A stretch of 64,000 nt of DNA from Mytilus californianus (GCF_021869535.1 NW_026262679.1:86177143-86241142); one strand, 5' to 3'; numbered from the stretch's first letter, positions 11,146 through 25,639 are shown. Numbers and translations are program-made. Notes: generated by a model from the letters alone, not told the origin.

Positions 11146-13679
11146 ATGAAGTAACTCATCAACTTGATCGAAAAATAATCATCACCTTCAAAACAATTTG
11201 ATGAAATAAGTAAATGAATTCAATATTAACACTAAATATTTCTAGATATAGTTTTAACTCATGGTTTTACCTTACCTTACCTTACATACAAAGTTTTTAT
11301 AATTGCGTTTATTATTATCATTTTTATTTATTTTTTTCAATATGCTCTCGTCTCTTACAGTCATATTACTATGCAGTGGCCAATTAAGTCGCGTTCTCGT
11401 CGGACTTTTTGCGCACTGAGGGTTATTGATCACGTAACTATATTATTTACTCAATTAATCATTTCAAACAATCAATTAAAATGAACTACCATTCATTCTC
11501 GAATAAATTAGAATATAGTATCAATTTTTTTTTAAATATTTGACACGGTATAATGCTGTTTATTATCTGTGATGTTTCATGAACATAACTATATCCGGAC
11601 CTTTTTTCTTTCTATCATAAACAAGTATAAATGTCCGGAAATTAAATTAAATGTTGATTGAGATACTTAGTAGCTATCAAGTTTATTACATTATTTCAAC
11701 ATTTCACTTGCAAAATGCCTGCTAATTTGAAACCTTAAATGTGGTAGATAGTTTTTTATCATGTTATTTTTGGTATTTTAGTTTTAGGTAAGATATTACA
11801 ATTAAATGATGCGTCAGATAGACAACGCTTAGTTGACCAATTTTATTTCAAGTAATGCGATTAGCATAAGATTGTGCCGTTTAAATGGGACAGTCGAGAC
11901 AAGATACAAATCTCAAACCCCCCGGAGATTTAAAAACATCAATAACAAAATAACCCTACGTTTTAATACTCCTATAATTATTCCCCAATTTAATCGAACA
12001 CCCATAAAAACACTTTTTTCCTAAATTGGAAACAAAATCTCGTTTAATGAACAACAAATCGACTATATTAAGTTTTAAAAATAATCTCAGTATGAAGTGA
12101 TAGACAAAAAGGTGCAGTAATATTAATAATTATAAAATATTTTTCAATTGTTTTTGCGTGGTTGATACTGCATAAAACGAATATCGTTTATCAGGACTAC
12201 CAGGGGGATGATGATTGATATTGGCTTTTATTGGAAAAATCAACATAAGACACACTTGAACGCTCACGGCTTCAATCGGAAGCAATTCCTTTTCTGGTAT
12301 ACAAAACGAGATAAAATCTCTTGAATGCACTTGGGTTGACACCGACCATGTGTAATAATCAATTATGCATGATATCTGCATTTCCCTATATATCTTATAA
12401 ACGAGGTGAATACAATCTTTCATGTACTAATATGTTGAAAGAGGCCCGACTTTTTAGCTTACCTAGTCAACTTTAGGCTATGTAAGCTAGTGTCATCACT
12501 TGTCGTTTGTCGTAGAGCCCGTTGGTCGTAACTTTTCTATCTTCTTCCCTGAATCAATTTTGATCATACTTGGCAAGATTGATTTTAATTATACAATTGA
12601 AAGGTATGATCCTCTTTTGATTTGTAACGTCCGCCAGAAGAAACAATATTTGATTATGGTTGGCCAATTAGCAACAAGCTGTGTTTTGAAAACTAAGAAT
12701 AACGGTTTTAAAAATTTTATTTGTGATTAGGAAATGATTTTACTTTAATTTCGATTATGTGGCGACCTTTCTGGGACATTCGTGTATATATGGTTCCCAT
12801 TGAAACTTAGGGAAATTTCATTTTCATCTGCTTCTTTGAAACTACTCTGGGCAGGACTAATGTTTGTAAGGTTTTCTACGTATAATTTGAAATTGGTATG
12901 GATCGACTAAAAAACGTGATTGCCAGGGGCCATATTTGATACCGGAAGGTCAATATTAAAACATCATCTTAAACTATAAGTCGAATTGTCTTAAAACTGA
13001 CTGAACAAGTATTATTTGATACGATAATGTTTATTTGTGTTGTTATATAACTTTGTATTTGAGTTACCAATATCTTATTTAGCAATAGCATAAACTTAGG
13101 TGATTTTACTTCATTGCCTTTAAGTGTTTTTATATTCGTTTATAAATTATTTCAAAACTTTTTTAATGACTGGAATTTGACGTTTAAATGTCTTTTTCGT
13201 TTTTTTGTTTTTTTTTTTTTTTTTGTCGTGGCTGTTTCATTTATGTATACCAAACATCTCCTTGGATTCGTAAGTGAATGAGCTTGTTAACTTATATGCA
13301 AACGTCTTTATATAATGAAACGGCTACAGAGGTGGGTTTTATTATGTTCGACCTCTTTCCAAATATCTTCATATTGAAATTGCATGATAATATTACTGAA
13401 CTGACAATTGAAAGACTTAAGAAATTGTTTTGTCAAATGGCATGCAGCTGGCAAGTATTTTGACAATGGTCACACATACATGAAGTACAGTTCATAAATA
13501 AAAGGAGATTACATATTTAACGTTATTATTCAAAAAGACGTGGTCATTGTGAACTTTTAGCATGAGTATAAGCCCTTAAACAATAATGTATACTAGTTTA
13601 GTGAAATGGACGCCACACTAGTATCCGAAACATACAAATGAACCAAAATTTAAAAAAACACACATTACTGTATATATGC

Positions 13680-14345
13680 CAAATAAATGAGGGACGAAAG
13701 ATACCAGAGGGACAGTCAAACTCATAGATCGAAAATAAACTGACAACGCCATGGCCAAAAATAAAAAGACAAACAGACAAATAAAAGTACAGATGACACA
13801 ACATAGAAAACTAAAGACTAAGCAACACGAACCCCACCAAAAACTGGGGGTGATCTCAGGTGCTCCGGAAGGGTAAGCAGATCCTGCTCCACATAGGGCA
13901 CCCGTCGTGTTGCTTATGTTATTACAAATCTGATAAATAGTTTAATTCGGTAGGTCACATTGTGAAAAGGGAAGGGTATTGTAGTTACGACATAAGGAAC
14001 ATATCCGATATCATCTGTGAAACGGTTATTCCATGACGGTCAACCAACTCGTGATGGCGTCCGTAAAATTTACGAAGGGATGATTTCAACTTTACCATTT
14101 GGAACTCTTGGTTTAAAAACTTCCTTGTGAGCAGCAATCCTCTATTAAGGAAATCATGATAGGAAATACAAGCCCGGGAATATCTTATCAATTGGGAGAT
14201 ATATACTCCGTATGCAGGCGCTGCTGGAACGTGCTACATAGAAATGGAAAGTTCACAATTGGGAAGCTGAAATCATCTCTTTTGTCGTAAAGTTTTGTTT
14301 TCAACCGACCCTCATTGTCAATTTCTAGATGTAAGTCAAGAGTCA
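13680..14345 (-). mobile_element. 3' fragment of an RT-encoding retroelement
   Basis: This holds the coding end plus the 3' noncoding tail of a dispersed element, minus strand. It interrupts segmental unit 1; unit 2 has different sequence at this place (about 21,530-22,000). The noncoding tail (13,680-13,980) matches fragments at 1,785, 25,925 and 54,440. I know this family as very common in Mytilus sequences, but cannot name it with certainty. Confidence 0.65.
13985..14342 (-). pseudogene. C-terminal part of retroelement ORF (RT thumb region)
   Basis: Reading leftward from 14,342 the frame gives LDLHLEIDNEGRLKTKLYDK and on to about residue 38. After a one-base frameshift near 14,230 it continues with AYGVYISQLIRYSRAC, KSSLRKFYGRHHELVDR and a stop at 13,985. 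The 'LDLxLE..GRL.TKLYDK' pattern resembles the region after the RT catalytic domain in Penelope-type and related RTs. The 'YGVYISQLIRYSRAC..KFYGRHH' tail is one I have seen in many invertebrate mobile-element ORFs. The polymerase core is absent, so this is a dead 5'-truncated copy. The superfamily name is uncertain. Confidence 0.55.
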
Positions 14346-15190
14346 GCACACCCCATTCAAAACTTACCTTTTACTAGTGAATGGATTTCGAGTAAGATTC
14401 CTATTAATTCGTTCAAAAAATAAAGTATTGTACACCTTCTATTTTAATCTTTCTTGAAATAGTTTGTCATATCTCTTTGTAAATATTGGATATGTATCGA
14501 GCCACTGTGTATTGAGCAAGAAATGAGTTTTAAAAGTTCACAAAGATTAACCTGAGGAAGGGATATAACGGTATAGGAATGTCACGTTTAATTATTTAAC
14601 AAAACATCTTCTTTGGTACCGTTTGATTGATTGTACAATCATTTATTACGAAACATAAAATGCAATTTATGATCAGAAAACAAGCACGTTCTGCAAGATT
14701 ATTTTCAATCAAAATCAAATTTCGGAGGAAATTGTGCTGCACTAATGTTTTTGTCTTTTAATCATTTTTATTGATTACATTTATTTAGATTTTTGTCGTC
14801 TTTGTGATGGCATGAATTCCTCCCCTCGTAATAAAACGGCAATGCTAATACGTTACTACATCTAAATATTGCATCGTTCAATGCTATAAATACGAACTTG
14901 TATCTGGAAAACTTAAAAGAGTAACCTTTTTTTACAAATCAGGTTATTTTAGTATTTAATTGGATACAGAATTGTCGTAAAAGGATCATGCAGTAAACGT
15001 CATAAAAACGGTTACAGATTCATAATGTTAATCTGTAAATAATCTCTCTATAAAATGTAGCAGATAACAATATTGCGTTTTGTATATTGTTCTATATATT
15101 AAATATGTAAAAAAAAAAATAACTAAATGAGACAGCAATGAACAGCATCGAGTAAGTATTTAACCATTTATTACACAATTGTTTCATTTT

Positions 15191-18080
15191 TTCCCGATAT
15201 TTTGTGATTTTGTTTTTTCACTATAACAGTGGCTGATCCGATTTACGTCAACGATTATAGAATATTCACTCTTCTTATGATAAAGTCGAGAAAATCAACA
15301 GTAAAACAATGATGGTGACGATACTGATCAAAAGTTATTTCTAAACAACAATCGTACATTTAAAATAAATTATTTGTTAAACAGTGTTATCAGAGAAAAA
15401 TATACACGATGTTTTGTGTTCATTATTTACAAAGAAAATTACATTAAAAGCATGTGAAACTGAAATTTTAAAAAATGTTAATCTTTGCTGCATATTAATA
15501 AAAAAATTGAAAAAAATCATATACATACAAAATCTAAAGATCTATTAGGTCAAAAATTTTCGGAGTGTTCCATAAATTCCTTAGCATGTTACAAGTCATG
15601 TCTGTGCAGGTTAAATATTTAAAGATACATATTTTTCTGTAAAAAGAATTTTCACTATTTTTTTATACAATTTTAAGAAAAGGTCGTCTCGATTTGTGTA
15701 CAAGTATTTGCGGTCTTATCGATCTATTGGCATTCAATGTTTATTACATCGGGATAAGGTCCGTTTGAATTTGCTAAGTCACTTAATTTCAAAAGTCTTA
15801 ATCTTTGCTGCATATCAATCGATTCCGTTGGAATATTTCTCTGAACTTCTCTGATCTAGCTGCATACGTATACGTATACGGATAATTGACGTGTTCCAGA
15901 GAGGTATACAGCCAGTCGAAAAATAAATTGAAGTTGGTACTTCCAAGAATTTATTTGCATATCAACAATTTAAAACCATTTTACACAAAAATCGTCGTTT
16001 GTTAATTTAGGAGGAAAATGATAACATTGTATGAAAATTTTGTTTTATTACAATTTAATTGTATTGTTACTATCTATCAAAACGTGTTCTTATGAATTTA
16101 TGATAAATAGCATCCTTGTTAAAACGAGACAAGCATTGAAAAGATCAAGATTTCTGTATTTACTGGGGAGGTAATATTTTGTCACTAGATTTCCCACTGA
16201 TAAAATCCAAGCCGATATCTACTTGCGATTTCAATATTTATTCTCTCATTAACTATTTTGGAGTTTGGTATTTTTGTTCTTTTTTATAAGGGTGTGTGCA
16301 TGTTTGTGTGTATGTTTGTTGGTTTTTATCTTAAGTTTACGTTTATGTGTAATTAAACATTCTTAATAACACTGGATATTTATTTAACTTTTTTAAATTT
16401 TACTGATTATATTGTAAACTATTTTATATACGATCTGAAATGAAAACCATTATTAAAACGAGAAACTGATTGCATAGGATTTACCAACATTACGCAAGCA
16501 TTGGCAGAATCGAAACGTTATTATAAACAAGCTGGGACTAATACTTACTGTTGCGTTAATCCGTCGAAATCATACACACCACATTGATAAGCAACTCTGA
16601 TAATAAAAGTTATCATAACAGATAAGCTATATACAGTAAATAGTCTTTATATCAATAGATTGCACTTTGTAAATACAGCTGTTTCACAAACCACGCCTAA
16701 TTTGGGGAGGTTTGTAATATTCATAGATATTTTATTTTGTTTACGTACTGGTTCCCAGATATAATCTCTATGTTTCATCTCATAGAGACATAACTTGGGA
16801 ATTTTACTAGTATAAATACACATGGATAACGACCAAATTGATTTTTGAGGAAGACCCAAAGTGAAGGGAGGGGTAGTACTGAATTTTAGTATAAGTTTAA
16901 ACTCTTAGAAATTCGGGGCATATAAATGTTGAAAATATGCCGCACAGCCCTATATGTTTTGACCTTTAAAAAAAATAGTATGAACTTTCTATTCTAGGAT
17001 GTATTTTTTTGCGAAACTTCATAGTAAATAAAGGCAATAGTAGTATACCCCTGTTCAATAGTCATAAATCGATCAAGCGAAAACAAATCCGGGTTACAAA
17101 CTAAAACTTGGCAGGAATGTCCAATGTCGAATTTCGGCGTTTTTATTTTACGGGTACAGTTTCAGTTGCGACATCAGTAATTATAATATTCGAGATCAAG
17201 TACATACATAGTTCTTTTCTGTTATTGTACTCGAACGCTTGAAAACGATTACGTACTTTCTGATAATATGCTTACTCGATAAAACCTGTTTCAAACAAAT
17301 CCAATGTTTGCAGTTATGTCCACTCAACGATTTTCGTATGTTTTGAACGTTGTCGGTTTCCGAACCACATATGATAATGTCTTTTCGAAATCAAATCGAA
17401 AGTCTGTCATAATCCTTATCTAAACGTTGTTTTTTTTTTTATATTTTTAAGCCATTTTATGTTTCTGTGATTGTGTGTTTGTATTTCTTATATGCTTTAA
17501 AAATAAAAAGTACTGTTCAACATCATTGCAACATTCTTACATTAGAGAACAAAACAGAATGCAATACAGTGATAAGTTATATGCAAATGGTAGAAACGAA
17601 AATATCATTATTAATTTTATAAATGAACCTACTAGATTTGAATACAATATATTTCAATTCATTAATAAAAAAGTAATAAACAATAATTACGTCATTTATA
17701 TCCACTCACTACGATACCAATCGTCTAGTCCCAGACATATCGTGTTACAACTGTGTATACGTATCAATGAAGTGATCAGCGATTGTGAGAAAATCCAATG
17801 TATAGGAAATAATAAAAACATTTAATAATCAAAAGTGTAGGGTACTAAAATTCTGCTACAAATACATTTTCGGTATTAATGATGGTCTTAGCGAAAACAT
17901 CGATGGTGGTTACGGCTTAAGCAGAGGACACTATGAATACCTTTTAAAAGTAACAGTAAGACCATAAACAATCGAACAAAGTATTTATATGACTTGCGCT
18001 GTACGTTCGACAGAGTTTCAAAAGTTGTCAAAAGGCTCTATTATAATCAGATTAGAATATGCCATTTCTTTTCAAAACCG
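15191..18080. other. Spacer between units 1 and 2
   Basis: Mostly AT-rich sequence with no recognised gene. A short block at 16,440-16,560 matches 22,935-23,060. A palindromic ATACGTATACGTAT lies near 15,867-15,880. TTAATCTTTGCTGCATAT recurs at 15,478 and 15,796. The 116-aa frame at 17,475-17,825 is N/I/K-rich, lacks any family signature and has no counterpart in the other units, so I do not call it a gene. Confidence 0.5.
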
Positions 18081-18354
18081 ACGTAAAATTGCAATTTGTA
18101 CATGTAGTACGTTTCATGCAGAGGCAAATAAAGTCACGTTGTCTTTGGACTTTTTGGTACATAGGGTAAGGGATCATATAACTATATTATTCACTCAATA
18201 AAATCGTTGTACTGCATCGAAAAACACATGACTAAACTTAGAGATTTTTTTTTATCCAATTATTGCAATTATTCAGCAAAGGTCGCAGTGACTTAGTTCA
18301 GCTTTTTCTGTCTCCGGCCATGCTTCACACAGAATGTTTTCAATTTTGTTATGT

Positions 18355-18625
18355 TTGCCTAGAAATTAGCAACTGTAGGTCAAGCGTACGGCCTTCAACA
18401 ATGAGCAAAGCCCATATCGCATAACAAGCTTTAAAATGCATCGAAATGACAAATGTAAAACAATTCAAACGTGAAAACTAATGGCCTTATTTATGCATAA
18501 AACAATGAACGAAAAACAAATAAACTATGCCAAATCAAACGACACCCGCTGAATTACAGACTCTTGACTTGGGCAAAGGCACGTACAGAATGTGACGGGA
18601 TTGAACATGTTTGCCCGGTGCCCAT
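18355..18625 (+). repeat. Mussel-type dispersed repeat fragment
   Basis: It shares an ordered run of words with 23,700-23,957 and 28,125-28,395: TAGGTCAAGCGTACGGCCTT, AACAATGAGCAAAGCCCATA, ACAAATGTAAAACAATTCAA and CTTGACTTGGG. The same copy sits at the matching place in unit 3, so it was there before units 2 and 3 separated; unit 1 lacks it. Confidence 0.65.
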
Positions 18626-21600
18626 GTTCTTCAACACTAAATTTTCAAACAGTACACGTGTAAATAGGTCATATGCAGTCTGAGAAAGTTTGCATATGCA
18701 TGGAATACGTGAAACACCTGCTTTAAGGAAATATGTAGATTAAAAATTTGTATTGTTGTCTGCTTGCAGATCAGTTGAGAAAAAAATCTAAGGAATAAAC
18801 ATTCAAATTTCTTACGTCTTTTTTAAATATTTGACAGAGTATAATCCTGTTTATTATCAGAGATGTATCATGAAAAAACGTAACCGTAAATATAACTATT
18901 TCGGGACTTTTTCTTTTTCTGTCTATAATAAACGAGTTTAAATGTCCGGAAATTAAATTAAATAATGTAGATTGCGATACCTATTAAGTTTATTACATTA
19001 TTTTAACATTTCACTTGCAAAATGCCTCCTAATTTGAAACCTGAAATGTGGTTATTTTTTTTATATTTGAGAGTTAGGTAAGATATTACAATTAAATGAT
19101 GCATCAGAAAGACAACGCTTTGTTGAGCAGTTATATTTCCAGTAGTGCGATTAGCATAGGGATTGTTGCGTTTAAATGGGACAGTCAAGACAAGATACAA
19201 ATCTAAAAACCCCCGGAGATTTAAAAACATCAATTATAACATAACCATACGTTGCAATACTCCTATTATTATTCCCCAATAGAAACTAACACCCATAAAA
19301 CACCTTTTCCTAAATTGGAAACAAAATCTCGTTTAATGAACATCTAGTCGACTATATTAAGTTTTTAAAATAGTCTCAGTATGGCGTGATCCTCAAACGG
19401 TAAAAAGTGGAGTAATATGAATAATTATAAAATGTTTTTCAATTGTTTTTGCGTGGCTGATACTGCATAAAACGAATATCGTTCATCAGCGGTGATGATT
19501 GCTATTGGCTTTTATTGGAAATATCAGCAAAAGACACACCTGAACGCTCACGGCTTATATAGATAGCAATTCCTTTTTCGGTTTACGAAAATAGATAAAA
19601 TCTGTTGATTGCGCTTAGATTGACACCGACCATGTGTAATAATTATGCATTATGTCTGCATTTCCCTATATATCTTATAAATGAGGTGAATACAATCTTT
19701 CATATAAGTCGAAAGAGGGCCGGTTTTTTAGCTCAACTAGTCCATTTTAAACTATATAAGCTATTCTTATCACTTGGCGTCCGTCGTGGAGCCCGTTGGT
19801 CGTAACTGTCCTACCTTCTTCTCTGAATCAAATTTGACAACACTTGGCAAGAATGGTTTCAATTATACAAATAAAAGATATTATACTCTCTTGATTTGTA
19901 ACGTCCGCCAGAAACAATATTTGATAATAATTGGCCAATTAACATTAATAAGCTATGTTTTTGAAAATTAAGAATAACGGTTTTAAAATTTTATTTGTAA
20001 TTGGGAAATGATTTTACTTTAATTTTGATTATGTGGCGACCTTGGTGGGAGATTCATGTATATATAGATCCCATTGAAACTTAGGAAAATTACATTTGTA
20101 TCTGCTTCTTGGCAGGACTGATGTTTGTAAGGTTATCTGCATTTCATTTGAAATTGGTATCGATCGACTGAAAAATGTTGTTGCAAGAGGCCATTTTTGA
20201 TTTTGATAGGTAAATGTTAAAACATCTTCCAAAACTAAAACAAAAAGTCGAATTGTTTTGAACTGACCGAACTGATGAACAGAAGACCCTCTACACACGA
20301 TCCTTGTTTAATTTTGATCAAGTGACAACAATGTACAATGTAGGCATATACTTTCCATTGAAAAATATATTTTTATATTCTTCTCTGAAACTATGCAGCC
20401 AGAATAAACCAAATTTCGCAGAAATACCAACCGGTAATTTACGGAAGGTTTTTACAAATAATCCTCATTTGGTTTTTATTGGATGAAAACATAGACGTTT
20501 CGGACCTTCCTTTCAATTTTCTCTTTAATTATTTGTCTTATGAAAAAGTATAATTGAACTAGTATGAAATAAATAGATATAGATAATTTCCTTATTTCAT
20601 AGAGTGAAGCAAGATTGTAGATTGAAATGCTTTGTTTGTTTTGCATTAAAATTATGTTCATATTTATTTCTAGACATTGTATAAGATTGTGTCTTATGAC
20701 GTTGCTAGATGAAATATAGTTCGAAGTACAGTCACATATTTTAGAATAAGAGCAGCATGTCATGGTTTAAAAGGGTTTTCAGAAACTGCACGTATTATTT
20801 GATACGGTATTTTTTTTTTTTGTGTTAACTTCGTTCTTGAGTTACCGATATCTGCTTTAGCAATAGTATAAACTTAGGTGATTTTACTGCATTGCTTTTA
20901 AGTGTATGGTCTTTTATGTACCGTTAGTTAATCTACTCAGGGGAGGGTTGAGATATATATATAAAACGCATCTACCCTCTTCCCCTACACGTTCATTTTC
21001 ATATCCCAAGTCAGGAACTTATGAGTGGTTGCTTTTTGTTACTTTTTCAATGTTCTTGTCAGTTGTGGTATTTTAAATTTTTGGCCAAATTTTTATATTC
21101 TCTGATAAATTATTTCAATTTTGTTTTAATTGCCGTGTGTTTTGTATCTACGTGTCTTTTTTTATGTTTGGTTGCTTTTCATTTATATATACTAAATATG
21201 TCCTTCGTTTTGGAATGAATTTGTTTGAACGATTATATTCAAACGTCTTCATTTGATATAGCGGCTACAGAGATGGGTTTTTATTATGTTCGGCCTCTTT
21301 CAAAACTCTTCACATTGAAATTACAGGAATTTTTTTGACTGAATTGATAATTGGAGTACTAAATAAATCGTACTGTTGAATGGCACACATCTGACAACCT
21401 TTTTGAAAATGATCATACATGCGAGAAGATACAATGAATAACTTAAAGGATATTACATATTTAACGTTATTTCCTAAAGCGACGTGGTCAATTTGACTTT
21501 TTGGCATGAATATTGACTGCAAGGTTCGCTATATATAAAATTCCTGCCCAATGGAAGTTTTGGATTTATTGTCAATTTGATATCGTGCTGAATATGCATG

Positions 21601-23651
21601 AAATATTTGCGACTAGATGTTAAGTACACGACAATCAATCAATTAAAATACTAAAAAGTTTGCGATTCAGGTTCAAAGATACCTCTATAATAATTCATAG
21701 AATAAACTTTTTAAAAATGTTAAGGCCATTTAACTTATTCTTTTTTAATTAATCAAATGCTGTTTGTAATAAAAAGTTTATTTGTACATATGAAGGTTGA
21801 ACGCCTCATCAGTAAATCATAAACAAGAGAATGAATTTCCTCGAATCTCACAGATTGTTCAATGCATACATGTAATGATATTGAGCGTCTCTCGTTTTTT
21901 ATTAGTATTATTATTTCTATATTAACCAACACCCTCATGCGTGTTCCACTGCAGATCGGGAACATCGTAGTAGATATGCCAAATAATAGTCACCACATCC
22001 TCTTTGCAACTTATATCTTACTATTGAATGGATCCCAGTAAAACCTATTTATTCGCTCAATAGGTATTGTGCATCTTTTATTTCAATCTTTCCAGCAAAA
22101 AGTTTGGGAATATTTTATTGAAAATAAAGGATTTGTATTGAGCACGATATGAGTTTTGAATTCACAAAGTTGAACCTGAGAAAAGGATATAGCGGTATAG
22201 GAATGTCACGTTTAATTATTTCATAAAGCATCATCTTCGGTACCGTTTGATGGATTGTACAATCATTTATTACGAAACCTAAAATGCAATTTACGATCAG
22301 AAAACAAGCACGTTCCGCAAGATTATTTTCAATCAAAATCAAATTTCGGAGGAAATTGTGCTGCACTAATGTTTTCATCTTTTAATCATTATTATTGATT
22401 ACATTATTAAGATTTTTGTCGTCTTTGTGATGGTATGAATTCATCCCCTTGTAATAAAACGGCAATGCCAATACGTTACTGCATCTAAATATTGCATCGT
22501 TCAAGGCTATAAAAACACACTTGTATCTGGAAAAGTTAAAAGAGTAACCTATTTTACAAATCAGGTTATTTTAGTATTTAATAGGATAAAGAATTGTCGT
22601 AAAAGGATCACGCAGTTAACGTCATAAATACGGTTACACATCCAGAATAAATAATCTAATATGTAGAGTAGGTTAGCAGATAATGATATTGCGTTTTGTA
22701 GAACACCTTACTAATTTAAATGTTGAATTTGTAAAAAAAGAAATTGAGAGAACAATGAACAACACTGTGTAAATAGTTAAACATTTATGACATAATTGTT
22801 GCAATTGTTTCCCACAAATCGATAAAAAGAAGCTGCTCATCTTGTAAATGGTACATAAATGCGATTTCGTCATTTATTCTTTCTCTAATGGTCAAAATTA
22901 ATTCTTTTTTATGTTCAATCTAAAATGCAAATCATTTTAAAATCATAATTAAACAGAGAAACTGACTGTTCAGAAATTTTCAGCAATCCGCAAGCAGTCG
23001 CAGACTAGAAACGTGATAAAATGTGCAATTTTGCTGAATACAAACTGGGACTAATACTATCTATTGGTTCGAGATACAACAAAACTATAATGATATTAAC
23101 TGTATCAATTTTACTGCATCAAATGCGTATTTCGACAATTAATGTCACTTCAGTTATGCTCGATGACAAAATATTTGAAATCCACAACCTGATACAAACA
23201 TTCAAGAGCTGATAAAACCAAAAGGGCAAAAAATAAAGCCAAAACTCGGACAAGAAATCAGAGCTATTACCGAAAGAGAAACATTCCTTAATTCATAATT
23301 GGTGATTAACATAATATATACAATTCTACGCAAGAACACGAAATGTACTGTTCATCCTCTTACTGGATAGACGGTACATTTAACTGTTAGACATTGTATT
23401 TATCGATGGTTGTAATACTGTAGACAATCAATTTTTATAATCTTTAGTCAAACGTGAAATTTATTACATCATTTTTATAGATTGTAGTGGGCACTCAATC
23501 TATTTAGCGAAAATATTAACAGCAATGTTAACGTAAGGTTCTAGAGGCTGTAACTGTAAATACGGGCATTTAACGGTCCTAGTTCACCATCAGTTACTGT
23601 GCGAGAACCTTTTTTATGCACTGGGTTGATTTAAAAAACAAAATAATGTCT

Positions 23652-23957
23652 ATATAAAAATAAGAAGATGTGGTATAATTTCCAATGAGACAACTCTCCA
23701 CTAGAGACATAGAAGTAAACAACTATAGGTCACCGTACACCCTTCACTAATGACTAAAACCCATACCGCATAGTCAGCTATAAAAGGCCCCGAAATAACA
23801 AATGTAAAACAATTCAAACGAGAAAACTAACGGCCTGATTTATGTACAAAATAATGACCGACAAACAAATATGATATACAACAACAAACGACAACCACTG
23901 AATTACAGGCTCATGATCTTGACTTGGGACAGGCACATACAGAATGTGGCGGGGTTT
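23652..23957 (+). repeat. Mussel-type dispersed repeat, inserted copy
   Basis: It begins in ATAAAAATAAGAAGATGTGG, contains CCAATGAGACAACTCTCC and ends in AATGTGGCGGGG. Unit 3 is continuous across this place (...AATATTGTCTGTATATTTG... near 30,858-30,875), so about 306 bp were added here. The repeat is a partial copy of a family with other fragments in the window. Confidence 0.65.
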
Positions 23958-25164
23958 GTATATTTGTAGTCCTATAACATAAGCCTTCGGTTCATATCGT
24001 TTGCTTTCGACGTTTTTTATCGGATATATTTTTTTTAAATATCAATGTCTAACCACGAAGTCTTATCGGAAGTAGCTATTTTCTCGAAACAAGTTCCCAA
24101 TGAATTTTTGTGGTAACTTTGAATGGTCTTTTGGCAATGTTTACAACAATCTTAAGTTTACGTCTGTCATTAATATTATAGATAATCGTCTTAAATATTA
24201 AAAAAAAATGTTTTACCTTATCAGATGGTGGAGGTATATCCTATTTTGAAACACTTTTTTAACTGTTCCCCCCCTCCTTTCAAATTGTCAATCGGATAAC
24301 GTACGAGAAGTTCCGCAGTCTTTCCGAATGAATAATCAGTGGTATATATTTCAGAATACTCGTTGAAAAACGAATTCTGTTTTTGCGTTTTGGATGACTA
24401 CGACTGGTAATAGGATTTATTTCTGATTTCTTCATGAATAAGTGAGCGATCTAAACATCAAATATTTCTTCAAACTAAGTGGCAACCACTGTATTCATAA
24501 AAAGGGAAGGGGTAGGTTGATAATGGAAATGAATTTTCTGTCGTCCTGGTAATAACAGGAATTATCAGTATAATAATCAGTTTGCCAAAGACAGGTGGGA
24601 AATAAAGTATCTGTCCTGTGAAAATACAGGACAATGCTGGAAATAATTGTATACATGAATGATATTGTCTAAGGAGTAAAAACAGAAGTTATTCAATATT
24701 TCAATTGAGCCGATTGTTTTTTTTTAGAAAAGGTTAAATCTCTTTGACTGAACGTATTATGCAGTTAATGCAAAGTTCACATGTCTATGTAAAGTGATAA
24801 ACGCAAAAAACTGAAATTGATTCTAGGACTAATTCGATCTATACTACAGACACCTTTGCATACTTCATTTTAAACAAATCATGAAGTGAATATTGCATCT
24901 ACGAATATAAGCTGAATTATACAAATCAATATAGAATCCTGTCAATTTATGAACTGCACAAAAAAATATTTTTCTAAAGGTTTGCAAATAACGGTCAGAA
25001 ATTGCAATATAACAATCCAACGACAAAACTATTGATATAGAGAAACACACAATTTGACATTGCATAGGAATATTGCAAGCTTCAAATCGTCCCAAATCTA
25101 TACATCTTTTTTGTTGTTTGGGATATGGGATTGATAAATAACCTGCCACGTCCGGTCTGTATGT

Positions 25165-25500
25165 TTGTGCTTTGTGTCGATCTGATGAGTTAAACCTTTT
25201 TCAACTGATTTTTTTAGTTTGTTCTTATGTTGTGCTGTTACATGGTCCACTGTCTACTGTCCCAGCATGCAGGTTAGGGGAGGTTTGAGCGCTCACAAAC
25301 ATGTTTAACCCCGCCACATTTCTTATGTGACTGTCCCAAGTCAGGAGCCTGTAGTTCAGTGGTTGTCGCTGTTTCATGTCTGTCATATTTGTTTTTCGTA
25401 TATTGCTTTGTTATAAATTAGGCCGTTACTTTTCTCAGTTGAAATGTTTCATATTTTTTATGTCGGGGCCTTTTATAGAAGACTATACGGTATGAGTTTT
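25165..25500 (-). repeat. Mussel-type dispersed repeat, reverse copy
   Basis: The reverse complement matches the family at 23,652: AACCCCGCCACATTTC, GTCCCAAGTCAGGAGCCTGT, TAAATTAGGCCGTTACTTTTC and GGGGCCTTTTATAG. It lies inside the long-TIR transposon. Confidence 0.65.
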
Positions 25501-25639
25501 TCTCATTGTTGAATAATCGAAACCCAATTATCTTCTCAAAATAAAGTGACCGATATAAGGAGAAAGCCTAGAATTAATAATGGTTATAATTTAAATTACC
25601 AACCTTTATTAAAACCGATTTTTTTTTCTTTTCTTTGTC

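Larger units (their letters stand above)
9960..16560. repeat. Segmental duplication unit 1
   Basis: Order of blocks shared with the other units: exon block 9,960-10,700 (also 26,955-27,690); block B 11,150-11,525 (also 18,080 onward and 27,690 onward); block C 11,525-12,740 (also 18,815-20,035 and 28,560-29,945); block C' 12,740-13,560 (also 20,035-21,520); block D 14,370-15,190 (also 22,010-22,830); a short block 16,440-16,560 (also 22,935-23,060). Block D is the best conserved: long identical words such as AATCAAATTTCGGAGGAAAT persist. Identity looks like 75-90% by eye. Block C includes a 'CACTTGGCGTCCGTCGT'-like dispersed repeat at about 12,450-12,720. Confidence 0.7.
18080..23957. repeat. 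Segmental duplication unit 2
   Basis: Blocks in the same order as units 1 and 3: B 18,080-18,815, C 18,815-20,035, C' 20,035-21,520, D 22,010-22,830, short block 22,935-23,060, E 23,290-23,651 (E is also at 30,510-30,880). The signal-peptide exon block is not seen here. Relative to unit 1 it carries about 0.5 kb of extra sequence near 20,290-20,780. Relative to unit 3 it has an extra 306 bp at 23,652-23,957 and, directly after, the element at 23,967. Confidence 0.65.

Noticed and set aside
17475-17825. 116-codon plus-strand frame
   Set aside because: AT-rich composition, no motif, no splice context, no counterpart in the paralogous units.
22115-22378. 87-codon minus-strand frame in block D
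   Set aside because: The matching frame in unit 1 (14,480-14,760) is broken by several stops, so conservation there is not protein-driven.
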